A stretch of DNA of 13,349 nt from an uncultured Collinsella sp. (GTDB lineage Bacteria; Actinomycetota; Coriobacteriia; Coriobacteriales; Coriobacteriaceae). The stretch's first letter is position 1. Each line of letters opens with the position of its first letter. Where the stretch lies: the NCBI GenBank assembly GCA_900541885.1, contig UQKW01000040.1:1-13349 (forward strand). The letters are read 5' to 3'. Both the position numbers and the translations under genes were made by a program. The notes beneath the pieces are model-generated. The model searched no databases, was not told the origin of the DNA, and saw only the letters and a list, made by a program, of their open reading frames with translations. Shown piece after piece: positions 13,072 to 13,349 of the stretch.

Positions 13072-13349
13072 ATCTAGCTATATATAAGAACGCTTGGCGA
13101 ACAAAACCCGCCTTTTACCGATGGGAAACAAATAACTGATGCCTTTGGAGTAAAGTAGCGCTCCAGAGATGACCGATGTCTCAATACACATAAAACAGCT
13201 GGTCATCGCCAATATCAGAAGCCAATGCTTCAGTTTTAACCTCAGTGATGCGACTGAGGGACCTATTCATTTGTGAACAAAATATGGAGTGCGCGATTCC
13301 CGCCCCCGGGGCCCCTCCGGTCTGGCAATATATCTCCTTGCCGCGCGGC
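13072..13349. other. Non-coding or unassigned right end
   Basis: The first 200 bases are more AT-rich than the rest of the window. I find no gene, tRNA or clear promoter. Visible items are a 7-bp hairpin CCTCAGT-GATGCG-ACTGAGG (13240-13259) without a T run, a run of C and G around 13302-13317, and on the minus strand AAGGAG (13334-13339) five bases before a TTG that opens a frame of only 21 codons. None of these supports a confident call. Confidence 0.4.

Noticed and set aside
12854..13087. 77-codon plus-strand frame across the tRNA-Lys repeat
   Set aside because: It runs through a terminator, hairpins, the tRNA tail and a second terminator, so it cannot be a sensible coding region.
13078..13191. 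37-codon minus-strand frame from ATG 13191
   Set aside because: No ribosome binding site and no recognisable family; at this length it is expected by chance in AT-richer sequence.
13181..13328. Two coupled small minus-strand frames (21 codons from TTG 13328, then 29 codons from ATG 13270)
   Set aside because: The first has AAGGAG five bases upstream and its stop overlaps the second start, but both are very short, resemble nothing known and have no promoter. Chance is more likely.

Overview
The window looks like a chromosomal segment of a gut Coriobacteriia, most probably Collinsella or a close relative. The evidence is moderate to high GC with G/C-ending codons, AAGGAG-type ribosome binding sites, GTG starts, a Gram-positive LPxTG surface adhesin, a Tat-exported lipoprotein and housekeeping genes of actinobacterial character. 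The genus is an inference from recollected similarity; no search was run.

Layout, left to right. (1) 18-3449 on the minus strand is a large wall-anchored adhesin: signal peptide, thioester domain, six SpaA/Cna_B-like isopeptide domains, a further C-terminal region and LPATG. (2) 3704-3865 is a tRNA-Gly(CCC) gene with its promoter and terminator. (3) 3877-4273 is a non-coding tandem array of about 130-bp units. The first two end in an exact copy of the tRNA-Gly 3' end. (4) 4377-5723 is purB. (5) 5852-7326 is a TSCPD-domain gene overlapping a Tat lipoprotein gene. (6) 7480-9779 is an OmpR-type response regulator and its sensor kinase. (7) 9889-11352 is purC followed without a gap by a two-span membrane protein. 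(8) 11442-12722 is an M29 aminopeptidase. (9) 12713-13071 is tRNA-Lys(UUU), its terminator, a structured unit of the same design as the one at tRNA-Gly and ending in a copy of the tRNA-Lys 3' end, then a second terminator and a 16-bp palindrome. (10) 13072-13349 holds nothing I can identify.

How the genes work together: purC and purB encode two consecutive steps of de novo purine synthesis (SAICAR formation, then SAICAR to AICAR) and PurB also forms AMP, but they lie 4 kb apart and are separately transcribed as far as the sequence shows. The two-component pair sits just after an exported lipoprotein, suggesting but not proving an envelope-sensing connection. The adhesin is independent and would need a sortase encoded elsewhere.

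The most unusual part is the pair of tRNA-linked repeat loci. Two unrelated tRNA genes are each followed by a terminator, a T-arm-like inverted segment, three hairpins in the same order, and a duplicate of that tRNA's own 3' end starting inside the T-loop. Stem sequences differ between loci while pairing is kept. This fits a small structured element that duplicates or recombines at tRNA 3' ends, or a tRNA-linked structured RNA. I know of no description of exactly this arrangement, but have not been able to search.
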